Assembly: GCA_024500155.1 (NCBI GenBank)
Contig: CM044871.1
Span: 82,816,402-82,880,401, forward strand
Origin: Chenopodium formosanum
Taxonomy: Eukaryota > Streptophyta > Magnoliopsida > Caryophyllales > Amaranthaceae
Reading direction: 5' to 3'
Length of the DNA stretch: 64,000 nt
The position numbers were made by a program, and so were the translations under genes. Position 1 is the first letter of the stretch, and the number at the start of each line of letters is the position of its first letter. A model generated the notes under the pieces. The model made no database searches. It worked only from the letters and a program-made list of their open reading frames with translations, and had not been told where the DNA came from. Positions 38,173 to 49,480 of the stretch are shown piece after piece.

Positions 38173-38775
38173 GGGATCTCAAGCTGTTTTGCATCCGTCG
38201 GCCGGCCCCAAGCAAACGGCCAAGTTGAAGCCTTCAACAAACTCATCTCAGACGGCATTAAGAAGAAAATAGAAAGGGCCGGTGGCTTGTGGGCAGAAGA
38301 GTTAATCCATGTCCTATGGGCCATCCGGACAACAGCAAAGGGGGCAACCGGTGAAGCCCCATTTCTCATGGTTTACGGTGCTGAAGCCGTCTTGCCCATC
38401 GAAAATTACGAGCCGACTCTCAGGGTCATGCTATATGATGAAGAGGCAAACTGGGAAGCAATGCGCCTGGTATTGGATTCACTCCCAGAACGCAGGGGCA
38501 ATACCGCCTTGCGTCATGAGATTTACCGTCTGAGAATGACTAGAGCCTACAACAAGAAAGTACACAAGCGTCCCTTGAAAGTTGACGACTTAGTGTTACG
38601 AAAAATGGAGGCAACCGGTAGGGCCAATGAGCTGGGAAAGCTAACTCCAAATTGGGAAGGCCCCTACCGGATCTATGAAGAAGTAAAGGACGACACCTAT
38701 CGCCTGGAAACTCCAGACGGCAGGCGCCTGCCAAGAACTTGGAATGTAGACAATTTGAAAAAATACTACTTCTGA
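38173..38775 (+). pseudogene. Integrase C-terminal part
   Basis: After the frameshift the frame continues with GRPQANGQVEAFNK (catalytic Glu) and EAPFLMVYGAEAVLP. The C-terminal chromodomain-free tail has LVLRKM and NWEGPYRI, ending TWNVDNLKKYYF before TGA. Confidence 0.88.
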
Positions 38776-38849
38776 GAATGTAAGTCTTTTGTAAACAGTG
38801 AGTCAATTAATGAAAATTCAGACTTTGTTTGCAAACTTATTTTGTTTTT

Positions 38850-39050
38850 CCGCCTGGGTAATACTCAGACGGATTCTACATTTAACTAATTAAGTTTGAT
38901 ACTTAGTAAATGTTATAACTACTCAACCGTTTGGGTAATACTCAGATGGATTCTTTATTTTACTAAGTTTGACTTATTAATTTTCAGTTCGCCTGGGTAA
39001 TGACCTAGACGAACTTTCTGTTTAACTAACTAAGTTCGATACTTAGGGCG
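38850..39050 (+). repeat. Three diverged copies of a 60-75 bp repeat behind pol
   Basis: Units start GCCTGGGTAATACTCAGAC (38852), CGTTTGGGTAATACTCAGAT (38928) and GCCTGGGTAATGACCTAGAC (38991), each followed by TTTAACTAA/TAAGTTTGA-like sequence. They lie between integrase and the antisense gene. Confidence 0.75.
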
Positions 39051-39967
39051 ATTAAAAACTAAGCACAAAAACGCTTAGTGGCTATACAACCGGTCTCAAA
39101 CAAGACCAAAGGCTAAAATGGCCGGATGGTTGCTCATTTTATAAAATCGTCTGTCCCAACATGGAAAAAGGCGTCTGGCGACACCCCTCCGGGTGCAATC
39201 GTCGCAGAGAACAGACTACTTGTTGGTTCTACATACCTATGCAGACGACAAAAATTGAATGACTGAATCGGTCAACTCATAGCCGTCTAACCAGAATGAT
39301 CTGTGAAGAACGATCAAGTTACCGAATACCGGATGCCTTGCATCAGTCGATCACCGGCTGAAGTTCTCACTTAGGTTATTTATTCCAAAGTTGCACCTTC
39401 TATCCCAATTGGGGCAAAAGAGTTGTGCAATGGCTATGAAATCTCTACCAAGACGGACAAACTCTGTCTGGTTAATGACTGGAACACCTGTTGATGTACG
39501 GCTGTGCACTTGGTTTAGGGCAATCACTACTGTGATTGATTGACTTACAAACGTATCATGCTCTTTGCAGCATCAGACGTTTCCAAGTCAATCAACCAAC
39601 TCCACTTGAAACCAATCACACAGCCGTCCAGGGGCAAGGAAAGCCAGGCTTTTGATAAGTTAGGCAAAAAATCGCCGCATGCTTTTGATAAGTTAGGCAA
39701 AAATGCAAAATTGAAATTCAAACGCAAAATGATCAAAACCGACTTAGTCGATGCATTCATTAAAAGTCCACCCAACCAAACGGTTGTAGTGGATCGAATG
39801 TTAACCGGACCCCGTCTGGGAGAAGGAGAAATTGTTAATTAACCCGGCTCCTTAGCCGGTAAATACAAATATACTCGGCACGCAGGCCGGAAAAACAAGT
39901 TTTGGCATACTGCCGCTGAATTAAAGAAAAGATAAAAAAGAGAGATTGGCATACTACCGCTGAAAGA
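39051..39967. other. Untranslated internal region of the retrotransposon with a 33-bp tandem duplication
   Basis: GCTTTTGATAAGTTAGGCAA occurs at 39648 and again at 39681. A possible plus-strand frame across it (39540-39842) is not recognised. Confidence 0.5.
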
Positions 39968-42900
39968 TCACTTCTGGCCTGCAGACGGTGCCTCCTGGTC
40001 CTTCTCCTCATCATATGAGGGTATCTCTTGTGCTACACCCGGACCAGGTAGCTCAGGCGCGGGAGGCTCGTTGTTGGAGTTGACCCAAGCATCAAAAGAG
40101 TCAGGCTTTGGCTCACCTCTATCTCTTAAGTACACTACGTACTCGGCGTAACTATGAGCCAGTGCCCAGATGCTGTAGTCCGTGTCTGGGTACAAGGCAG
40201 CCCAGGCGATCTTCATGCGGGCGTCATTTTCAGCATCACTCTCAGCAACTAGGTGGTTTTTCTCCGCCTCCAAGGTTGCTGCAAAGTTTTTCTAGAGCCT
40301 GAGCAGCCTCCTTCTCCATCCTCTCAACCTTGGTCTTCAGGTTGGTGTTCTCTTCAGAGACACCTTGAAGTGTGCCAAGGTCGGCCTGGGCCTTCTTGAG
40401 CGCCTCGTCAGCTTTCTTGACGCTCTCATCCACCTTCTTCTGGGCCTCCTCTGCCTTCTTCTGGGCCTCCTCATCATCACTCGCTCGCTGGTTGGCCGTC
40501 TTCAGATCCGCCTCCAGCTGCTGGATTCTAGACGCATGTGTCATTATGATTGCTTTAGTTTCAAGTTCATTTACGATAGCCGAGTGTAAAGCAATATTAT
40601 TAGCGTCTGTGGCGGACTTCTTGGCCCGTTTTACCTCCTCCCGTTTGCGGGAATAAGGACGCTTAAGCCCGTCTACCCGCAAAATAGCCTGCAAAAAAGC
40701 AAGTGGTATTAGTATTGCAGGCGGGGTAAAGCACTTGAAAAAATAAAATTGCCAAGTCTCTTACCTCAGCCAGAAGGGATAGAATGCGTTCTATATTGAA
40801 CGTCTCTATCCCCGGGATGTTGTCTTTATCCCTCTTGCGGACGGCGTCAAGCATGGCCTTGGCATGCTTCTGGACGTCTGGCCAGCGGGGAGATTGATCT
40901 GCACCATAATCAATACGTGATGAGTACGAAACTAAGGCATCACCTATCTGTTGCCGACCGTCTGAGGATGACGTCTGTTGGGAGTGGGATTTCACTCGCA
41001 AAGGCCACCCCAACTCGGGCGGGGATTCAAAAGGGTTCTTACCTTCAGAGCCGGCCAAGCGGGAACCGCTTGCAGGCGTAGTGAACCCCCCGGTTGCTGA
41101 TAAGGGGTTGACGAGATTGAGGCACAGGCTGCCGCCTATCCTCTCGTTTCGCCCCGCTATCCGCATTTGTTGATTCCCGGCTGAGGCGCCAGGAGTTGAA
41201 GCGGAGGTGGATTTTTTGGTTTTGTTGAGAATGGAGGGGGTCTTCTCCTTAGCCCGTTTGATATTTTTCTCAAACGTCTTTCCAACCTCTCCCCCCTGCG
41301 AAAATAACCAAGTTAAAGTTAGCATCCGGGAAAAATAATCTTTAAGACCAATCTAAGAAAGGGTCAGGCGTTTTTTACCTTGGCCTTGAACTCAGCCGCA
41401 ACTTTTTCCGCAAGCTGCTTGCGGATGAGTGCAGAGGACCGCTTGGGAGTCTTCTCCGTTTGCAACATGTCTAAAGCTTCTTCTGAAAAAAAAAAAAAAT
41501 AAAAAGAAAGAAATTGATTGGTATCATAAATCAATTCTGGTACAAAAGCACTGCAGGCGGATGTAAATTCAGGCGCATACGTTTGGTAAACATGTGCCCT
41601 AGCCCGCAGGCGGCTAGGAAGCACTCATCCCTAAACCAGGCGCTTTTGGGGATCCAGTTCTTGGGAACTTTTACTGTTTCCTCGGTTGACAAGGTCGCGT
41701 CTGTGAGGCCGAAAAAGTCTGCCTCAATTATCTTGTCAAAATCCTCCTTAGGGATCCGGGGAAGAGCGCACTTCCGGCCCATCAGGTCGGGCTTCTTATT
41801 GTACTGGCGGAATTCATAATTCTCCCGCCTGCTGGGAGCTGACATCAGGTAGAACCTGTGTTTCCAGGCGTCAAATTTGGAGACCTTGTCCAAGGTCATC
41901 ATGTATTGGGGATGCGTGGTTAGAGTGTCTGGGCTTCGACTGAGATAGTGCATGCTAGCAAAAGCCTCCCAGCCGGGGTTGAGCCCCTGGAATTCGCAGG
42001 TGGCAACGTACCCCAAAATATTTGTCTAAGAGTTGGGGGTAAGTTGCCAGACTCCGAGGCCGTAGCCTCTCAATATTGCCTTCACCGCCTGGTGAAGGGG
42101 AAAACGAAGGCCAGCCTTGAACGCCGCCTTATAACAACCAAAATAGCTATTGACGTTCTCTTGATCATCCTCCCAGGCGATGGTGCCGTTCTCAGGCGGC
42201 ACCCTGATTCTATACCCGTCTCCTAACGGGTGCATTTGTGTGAAGTTCTTTAGGTTCTCCTTCATTTGGAGCCGGTCTTTGGCGGAGACGTGGATGTTGA
42301 AGGGGTCGTCCTTCTCGTTCCACTTCTTCCTCTCCTCCTCCTCGCTATCCTCAAGCGGGGGCAGGTCATCGCTGCTTTCAGAGGTGGAGGCGGAGCTGTC
42401 GCTCTCCGTCTCCTCCTCATTCTGGGCCAAAGGAGCTGAGACGGCCTCATCGCCGTCTTGGTCGAATTCTTCCAAAAAGGAATCTGCGGGAGTTGAAGGG
42501 GCGCGCGGAGGGGATCTCTCCAGAGCCGTCTGGTCTCTATGACCAGACGTTTCTCCCTCAGGCGTTTAGCCGCCTGAGCCCTCGCTTCTGTAGTTTGGAT
42601 CGGTGGCCGTCTGCATAGTCCGAGCCATTGTGTCCTGCACAGACACATAAATGGTCGGAATCCAAGGCAAAGGGTGGTCCCAACACCCCGAGACGGCACT
42701 CCCAGTCCTAGACTCAGCCGTCCCTGGTGACCGGCTGGACTCTAACCTAGGCTATGCCGTGTGTGTTGGTGATGCATCCATTTATTGCAAGAAATATGTA
42801 CAAGCGGTGAAAAAAGAAAAAGAGCTGAGAGAGGCAGAGACGGTACCTTTAGATGTGATATCTGAAGATAGACGGGTCCGGCTGGGTTGATGGAGAACGA

Positions 42901-42980
42901 GCTTTCTTGCTTGCGCCTGACTCAAACGGATGACTTCTGCTCTCTCAAAGTTCTTTCTCTAGAAAATTTTTGTAAACGTA
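39968..42980 (-). pseudogene. Antisense, apparently intron-containing gene of the Tat element
   Basis: On the minus strand, a TATA box at 43021-43012 is followed by a leader with donor at 42847, intron 42846-42635 and ATG at 42628. Coding exons are 42628-41581, 41482-41379, 41295-40765 and 40688-39968. All three coding introns have GT-AG borders, are 76-98 bp long and keep the frame. The first exon resembles the 'putative gypsy-type transposon' domain (PF04195 style), with FPLHQAVKAIL and EFQGLNPGWEAF. The third exon is low complexity. The last exon is a coiled coil rich in KKAEEAQKK units. Damage: a TAA at 42568-42566, a TAG at 42028-42026 where a Trp is usual, and a 1-nt frameshift near 40290. 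Function unknown. Confidence 0.75.
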
Positions 42981-43011
42981 CGAAATTATGAGGGTAAACG
43001 GCTATATATAG

Positions 43012-43121
43012 AGGGTAAATACGGGGGCATTCTCGTAATTTACTCGGAAGGTGAACAGTTACTCTTTAATGGTAAAATTACCGCCAATCGGAGCGTGACA
43101 CGTGTCACAGATGCCACGTGG
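43012..43121 (-). promoter_or_regulatory. Candidate promoter of the antisense gene
   Basis: Minus-strand order: palindrome CCACGTGG (43121-43114), 14-bp palindrome GTGACACGTGTCAC (43108-43095), GATTGGC/CCAAT-type box (about 43085), then TATA CTATATATAG (43021-43012) with the expected start near 42980. CACAGATG/CATCTGTG arms (43106-43113, 43134-43141) enclose the G-box. The same G-box types occur in the LTR. Confidence 0.6.
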
Positions 43122-43136
43122 CGTGCCACGTCACAT

Positions 43137-43150
43137 CTGTGAGGGGCAAA
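43137..43150 (+). other. Polypurine tract before the right LTR
   Basis: GTGAGGGGCAAA immediately precedes the right LTR. It is purine-rich but interrupted, and assigned by position. Confidence 0.55.
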
Positions 43151-43639
43151 TGTTTAGGGTAATTTTACCCCGCCACGTGGTCCAATCAGAGGATGACACG
43201 TGTCAGCCTCAGGATGGCCCAAAGTGGACCAATCCCTGCTTGACACGTGTCATTCCAGAAATTAAGGGAAAAATGGCGGCTTTCAGGCCCAAATCCTGAG
43301 AAAGCCGTAATGCGGCGCAACCCACCAATGATTAGGGATCAATGACCTAATCAGGGGCACAAATCCCGAGGATCCTATAAATAGGGAGATTTCCCTCTTT
43401 TGGAGGGCACGTTTTACCATTTATTACACACTGTCCCTGTGATAGAGACATCTGAGCTTGGTATCCGAGCAGATACCCACCTAAATTTCCGCACCTTTTT
43501 CTCTCCCTTCAAGTTACTAACTTGTTCGTCGGAGGCGGAGCACCAACCAACCGGTGTCTCCGTTTGTTTTGCAGGTACAGCTCAAGCCGGATCAGTTTTC
43601 GTGTTGTAACTCTCCCGAGTGACAAAAACACCCAAAACA
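43151..43639 (+). repeat. Right LTR (489 bp)
   Basis: Same length as the left LTR with 7 substitutions and no indel (482/489 identical by eye). TATA box, G-boxes and termini are all kept. Confidence 0.95.
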
Positions 43640-43921
43640 CTATGCTCTTCCAATTTTTTAAAATTTATTAGGAATATACTTTGAAATTGTGTGAAAACCA
43701 AAAAAGTTTGCTATATCTTGATCACAATTGCTATAATATCTTAGTTGCTAAAGTCCTTTTCGTCTCGATTTGTTGTAGTAATACCGGGCCATTAAGAACT
43801 CTGATAGCTAGTTTTTAATTTACTACCTATCATGTGTAACTTTTGGATATTTAGATATGAAAATTTCCAAAGTTGCACATAATATGTAACATAGGTGGTA
43901 TGTATTTTCTACGTAAACTAA

Positions 43922-44274
43922 GGGCCTGTTATATTTACTTAATTTCAGTTCAGTTCAGCTCCAATCAGTTCAGTTCAGTTCAGTTCAGCTCCAATCAGTT
44001 CAGTTGAGTGCAGCTCCTAATTTTCCTCTCTCATAAAATATTCATTTCAGCTTAGTTCAATTTAGTTCAGTTCAGTTCAGCTCCAATTAGTTTAGTTCAG
44101 TTCAGCTCCAATCAGTTTAGTTGAGTTCAGTTGAGTTCAGCTCCTAATTTTCCTCTCTCATAAAATATTCATTTTAGCTTAGTTCAATTCATTTCAGTTC
44201 AGTTTAGCTCCAATCAGTTCAGTTCAGCTCCAATCAGTTTAGTTCAGCTTAGTTCATTAAATGTGAACAGACCC
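43922..44274. mobile_element. Harbinger/Tourist-like MITE built of CAGTT-type repeats
   Basis: The ends GGGCCTGTTATATTTACTTAA and TTCATTAAATGTGAACAGACCC are inverted with TAA on both sides (43919-43921, 44275-44277). The interior is many TTCAGTTCAGCTCCAATCAG units, including a repeated TTTTCCTCTCTCATAAAATA block. Confidence 0.8.
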
Positions 44275-44528
44275 TAAGTAAATTTCATATGATGTGTTCG
44301 TGGAGATTGCACCATGTGGAGTCTAGGTTACTCTCGATTGACTACATTTTTCCTTAAGTATAGTTTATAAATAAATGATCAAATAAGACCGTGTGAATAT
44401 ATACCTAGTAAATTCAACATGCAGCAATAATTGTATTATATAAAAAGCATGTTAATTATTGAGCTCATGTTAAAAAATAAAATAAAATAATGATAAAGAC
44501 TAATAATATGAGTTTGAAGAGATTGTTA

Positions 44529-44775
44529 TGTACACTCGGGTGTACGGTACATCCAAGTGTAGTTTTTAGGACTTGTTCACTTTAGCTTAATTTCAGTTCA
44601 GTTCAGTTCAGTTTCTAATTTCATTCTCTCATAAAATATTCATTTTAGCTCTATTCAGTTCAGTAAATGTAAACAGACCCTTAGTCACTTGAATGATTGT
44701 TGATTATTAAATCATCAAGCTAAGAACAAAACTTAATCTTTGTTTAGTTGGATGCACCGTGTACCCGGGTGTACA
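44529..44775. mobile_element. MITE with GGTGTAC ends, itself carrying a nested MITE
   Basis: The left end TGTACACTCGGGTGTACGG then TRCATCCAA pairs with TTGGATGCACCGTGTACCCGG and GTGTACA on the right. The 44569-44680 element is inserted within it. Confidence 0.75.
44569..44680. mobile_element. Short nested Harbinger-like MITE (112 bp)
   Basis: It starts GGACTTGTTCACTTTAGCTT and ends TTCAGTAAATGTAAACAGACCC, with TTA on both sides (44566-44568, 44681-44683). It is a reduced relative of 43922-44274. Confidence 0.75.
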
Positions 44776-46440
44776 TAAAAAATTCTACTTGCTACGTACT
44801 CTTTGATTATGGACAAATCTTTGTCAAGTATGATGTTTACACAACCTTGTAGACAATAATAGAGAAACCAGAAATGCAAAGAATATGAATCAAATCAAAG
44901 CTAGAGCATGGGGTGGTTATGTCCATAATTAGCTAATCAATGGACTTCATTTTTATTAATTTATTATCAAACAAAATTTCAATGTTTAATTATCATGTAT
45001 AATTAGTCAATTATATAAATACCATTTGAAAGGTAACCTAACTGCCAAATATCCAATATCTTACTTTACTTTATTAATTTTCTTACATTAAAAATAAACG
45101 TATTAAGACATACTTGTATTAATTAAACAATCAAAAAATAATTATCCTATAATAATTTGGATTATAGAGCTGTTGCTGGAGCCCAATATAACATTATTAC
45201 ATCATGTGGTTGATACTGCACCCAATTCAAAATCAATCTTCATTCGTGGGTGCACAAAACATAAATTAATAAAAAAAATTAATAAAAATTAATAAAAAAA
45301 TAAAATGTAAAACAAAAAAGAAGCTTTATTTATCCCCCGCAAAACATGACGACAAAAAGAGGATACTGACCAAAATACAAACAGAACCTTATTATAACAC
45401 TTTTTTGTTTTATTTACATTTTTTCATTTTGTTTATTTCTAAGGATTCTATGACAAACGTTACTCTACTTACAACTCAAGGACAATTTCGGAATCTACTT
45501 AACCTTTTTCCCTTCTTTTTCTTATTTTTTTTATATTTTATTATTAATAAATAATTAAGAAAAAGGGTGAAAAATAAGATAAAATGAGATTTAGACAAAA
45601 GAAAACCCCACAAAACTTGATTACATTTGCTAGCATCCAATGTCACTTTTAACCTCCTTTTCTTTCAGCCCTTTTTAGGTGACACATTGATAAGGAGGAC
45701 TCGAGTTTTTTTTGCCTTTTTTCTGTTTTTATTATTTTATTTTCTATAAATCTAAATGTTGAGTCTTATTCAACAAAGTTAATAATTTGAGATGTAAACC
45801 TTTCATAAATTAGTAGGGTAATTTGAGTTGTGTTGATTTTTGGATGGATTTACTTGGATTACTTTGTTATGTAGACAGTATAGGGAAAATGTAGGCCTAT
45901 TTGATTTTATTTTTGCTCAAAAGAATTGTGGACAAGAATGATGAATGTTCAAATTAAATACAATTGTGATGTAATTGATGTATCTGTCTAACTAGAAGTT
46001 AACTAAAATGGATTGGATGAAGTTTCATTTTTTTTGTCTGAAATGAACTCTATAGTTTGGTTTCTTAATGCACAATAACTAACGAGAAACACAACATATG
46101 TTTTAGAATAAATATAAAATAATAAAAGTGAAAAACAAATAAATAACACAAAAAGAGGAGTATATTGTAAATTTTAATTTAAAATATTTAAATTAGAATC
46201 ATTAATAAAGGTTCTTATTTTCCCATCCAATTCAATATTCACCTAAATCTACTAAAGGTTAAAATCATATTTTCATTGGACTCTGAGAAGGTCTTTCTTT
46301 TACCCCTTAGATTATTAATGTTGCTAACATATGATTAATGGACTAAATAGAGTAGTTATAATTTAAAATAGGTTCACTTGGTCTTTAATAAATAATAAAC
46401 ATTGATATAATCACAAATCCGGACTAATTATATTATTATG
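44776..46440. other. AT-rich intergenic stretch, nothing recognised
   Basis: No supported gene or repeat end. Confidence 0.4.
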
Positions 46441-46530
46441 TCCCTTTTTATATCGTAAGGTTCCTTATGACGATTTATGTTAGTCGACCCCTTTACCATT
46501 TTGGGACTAAGGCTTTGTTGTTGTTGTATA
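46441..46530 (+). mobile_element. 3' tail of an RTE-type LINE
   Basis: GACGATTTATGTTAGTCGACC, then TTTTGGGACTAAGGCTTTG and a TTGTTGTTG tail is the usual 3' end of plant RTE elements. No coding part remains. Confidence 0.75.
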
Positions 46531-46677
46531 CTTGCAAATTCGGATGAAGGTATTGTAGTATACACTTATTTCATATCTATTCAACTACGAAGTATATTTG
46601 ATTAACAGTGTTATTTAAACTATTACTAATCCATAACAAAATACTTACGAAGTACTTGCCTTCTTTTCTAATATGAA

Positions 46678-46998
46678 GGGTCTGTTTCGATTTACTAAAG
46701 TGAATTGATTAGGTCGAACTGAACTGAATTGAATAGAGCTAAAATGAGGGCATGTTTCGATTTACTGAAAACAACTGAACGAACTGAATTGAACTGATTA
46801 GAGCTAAATTGAACTGAATTGAGCTGAAACGAAATGTTTGTGAGAGAAAGAAATTAGGAAATGAACTGAACTGATCGGAGCTGAATTGAATTGTACTGAA
46901 ACTAATCTAAACAAAACAAACCTTGAATTGTTTATGAGAGAATGAGTTTAGAAGCTGAACTGAACTAAATTAAAATTAAGATGAATAGAACAGGCTCG
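46678..46998. repeat. Composite of GAACTGAA-type MITE sequence
   Basis: GGGTCTGTTTCGATTTACT at 46679 and GGGCATGTTTCGATTTACT at 46748 are two left-type ends. One right end, near AATAGAACAGGCTCG, closes the block. It belongs to the CAGTT repeat MITE group but boundaries are unclear. Confidence 0.5.
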
Positions 46999-48242
46999 AA
47001 GTATATGCACTTGCTTGACTTGGGTTGATTAGTTGATTACAATGAAGGTTATTAATGATTAATAGTATGTGTTGAAAGTCAACCAACACAAATTTTGAGA
47101 AACCAAGGGAGTATGTAATTAGGTACAGATACTAATTAAAATTATATAGAAATTATACAGTAGTTCCACTAATACTGAATTACTGGCCTGTAATTCAACT
47201 GATTAGATGAAGTAAGTTGAGCGACAAAGACTACTATAGATTTCCTAAGTGATTTGACTCTTTGACAATTCAGGTAAAAGAAAGCAACTAAAGTCAACGA
47301 CAGAAGTGGTATCCTAACTTAACTAACACCACTGTTGGCTTGCTTTGTACTAAATTAGTGTAGAAAAATGATCCCATTGAAGCTGTCACTTTGGACTCTT
47401 TATCATCAAATAATTCACATTGAATAATACTTGGAAATATTTGCACCCAACTATAAAAGATGATGAATCACTAGTTCTAATTTATTCATTAAATAACCAT
47501 ATTTACATCTTGTTAGTGCTTGTCCTTTTTCTACTATTAAATTTATAAAGGTCATTCACTTTCCCCTTAGTTTTCAACAAATTGTATATAAATTGTAATG
47601 ATTGGATTAATTAAATCACCCAGTTGTAGTATTTTCATCTCTTTCATTTCTTTTACTATGTAATTTTTAAGTTGTGAGTTTGTGACTAACATAATAAGTT
47701 ACAAGTCTTACAACGTGTTTTACACTCTAACATGTACATGAAATTATATCACTTATCATGTATTCTGATTGTGTTTAAGTTATGATTTCAGGGTTAATCG
47801 ATTAACAAAATATTATTTACTTGCATAAGTTAAAGTTTTGAGTGTCTTGATTGGATATTAAAGAGATCTAATGTACTCCATAATTTTTACTTCCAACCAC
47901 AGCAACAAGTTGCATCACTAATTGCCAATAATTGCATATTTACATGTTCACAAAATACGCTAAAACTACTAAATAAGTTTTGATCATAATCATACGTTTT
48001 AATTAACACTTGAGTATGAATATACTTGATTACGTACGTTAACAGAATAAATTATGTTTTAGATCAATTATATAGACCTCAATGACGTACATGTATAAAC
48101 CTACTAAGTATATGATAACGAATTCTAAATTAATTAACCCTTTTTTCCCTCCATAAGTATGTTATTTATTCAACTCCTACACCAGTTTCTACAATTAGCT
48201 TTATTCCAAAAAATTATAAACTAAATGATAGAGTATAAAACA
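46999..48242. other. AT-rich intergenic stretch, nothing recognised
   Basis: No supported gene or repeat end. Confidence 0.35.
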
Positions 48243-48345
48243 TATTCCTGGGCCTCAACCATTAGCTTAAGTTTTTGGTTGAGTTGGTCCACTAACATGG
48301 TATCGGAGCCAGCATGACACAAAGGTCACGGGTTCGAATCTCATC
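48243..48345 (+). mobile_element. LTR 3' end plus tRNA-iMet primer-site remnant (TRIM-like)
   Basis: GGCCTCAACCATTAGCTTAAG and TTGAGTTGGTCCACTAACA are followed by TGGTATCGGAGCC, one mismatch from the usual initiator-Met primer site. It could instead be tRNA-derived, since GGGTTCGAATC (B-box-like) follows about 35 bp on. No upstream LTR border was found. Confidence 0.45.
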
Positions 48346-49480
48346 CACACCCACTTTCAAGTGGAATATTAAGCGCTGGGTATGAGGATATCAAAAAAGA
48401 GAAAAATTTCCCCCTTAAATATGTTTTATAATTAGTGACCATAAATACAAAAGTACTAGGTTAGCTAGATAAATGAGGTGGAAGTACATAGGCAAGAGTA
48501 GGGGTCCAAGTCCCTGAAATAGTAGCATCTTACAAAGCCAATACAAATGCAAGAAACCATGCTAAGAGGAAAAGACAGAGAAGTGAGGGACGGTCACCAA
48601 CTCCCACTTGCTTCCTAACAAGGAATAGAATGTGGGCTATTTCTATTTGCATTGTTGTCATATTAATCTTTTTCCTTAATCTAATTTAACTTAACTAATC
48701 CTTAACATAACATTGCATAATTATTCTAACTCTAGGCTTGTCAGACGTAACACCGTGCATAAGGTAAAACCGTTACCAATGTTAGTAATGTATCCAATTA
48801 TATACGTACTAACAAAACATACTTGTTAAATTGCTAGCACCCTATCATCCCATTCCATTAAACTGTCTTGAGTTTTCACTATTTTTATTATAACTATTGT
48901 ATGATTGTATCCTATCTCCTATGTTATATGTAGTACAATCAATATCGTTTTTTTTTTTTTGCCTACATATTCAAAATGTACAAGCATGTACTCCTCCGAG
49001 TTGGTAAATAAATAGTCTCATACTTTATATATTATGCACTTGATACAACCGATTGTATATAAGAAAACCCGTCAAACTTGTAGCATACACTTAAGAGCTA
49101 GGATTGCCTACATAAAAAAATCATTTGTATTTAACTAAACAGAAATTCATTGCCAAGTGCTAATTTTCTTTCTTATTTGTCATCTACTACCTTTTTTTTT
49201 TCTCCCTTCCTCCTTTCCAAATTCCAATTAAGTAAAACTGATGCCTTTTTGATCCTTTGACATTTTAACCATTGGTAATAGTAACATAGATTATTGTACT
49301 AAAACAATAATAAAAAAATAAAATCTGCTCACCATCTTTTGATGCAAAAAGGGCAGTATTTGCAAAAAGTTTACAAGATTTGGTAAACTCTCTCCATTCA
49401 TTTGAGAAGAGAAGTAGAGAAATACACTATATTAGAGATATAAAATCCTTGGTCAAAAGGGATAATCTTTATTTAGTGGC
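48346..49480. other. AT-rich intergenic stretch, upstream of the DUF547 gene
   Basis: No supported gene or repeat end. Confidence 0.35.

Larger units (their letters stand above)
32451..43639 (+). mobile_element. Complete Ty3/gypsy LTR retrotransposon, Tat lineage, with antisense gene
   Basis: The element is 11,189 bp. CTATG flanks both ends (32446-32450, 43640-43644). The two 489-bp LTRs start TGTTTAGGG and end CCCAAAACA. Gag, aspartic protease, RT, RNase H, a second RNase H and integrase follow in gypsy order. The second RNase H (VYVDGSSTKNG...) after the ordinary one is the mark of the Tat group (Ogre, Retand relatives). A long non-pol region downstream of integrase carries an antisense spliced gene. 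The sense frame is interrupted by several stops and frameshifts, so this copy is not autonomous as read. Seven LTR differences imply recent insertion. Confidence 0.93.

Noticed and set aside
42262..42699. Arg-rich minus-strand frame overlapping the antisense gene
   Set aside because: It is the +1 frame of the acidic-repeat exon. The other frame connects to the conserved part and spliced exons.
48243..48360. Functional tRNA gene
   Set aside because: B-box-like GGGTTCGAATC is present but no cloverleaf or acceptor stem pairs. It fits an LTR/primer-site remnant better.
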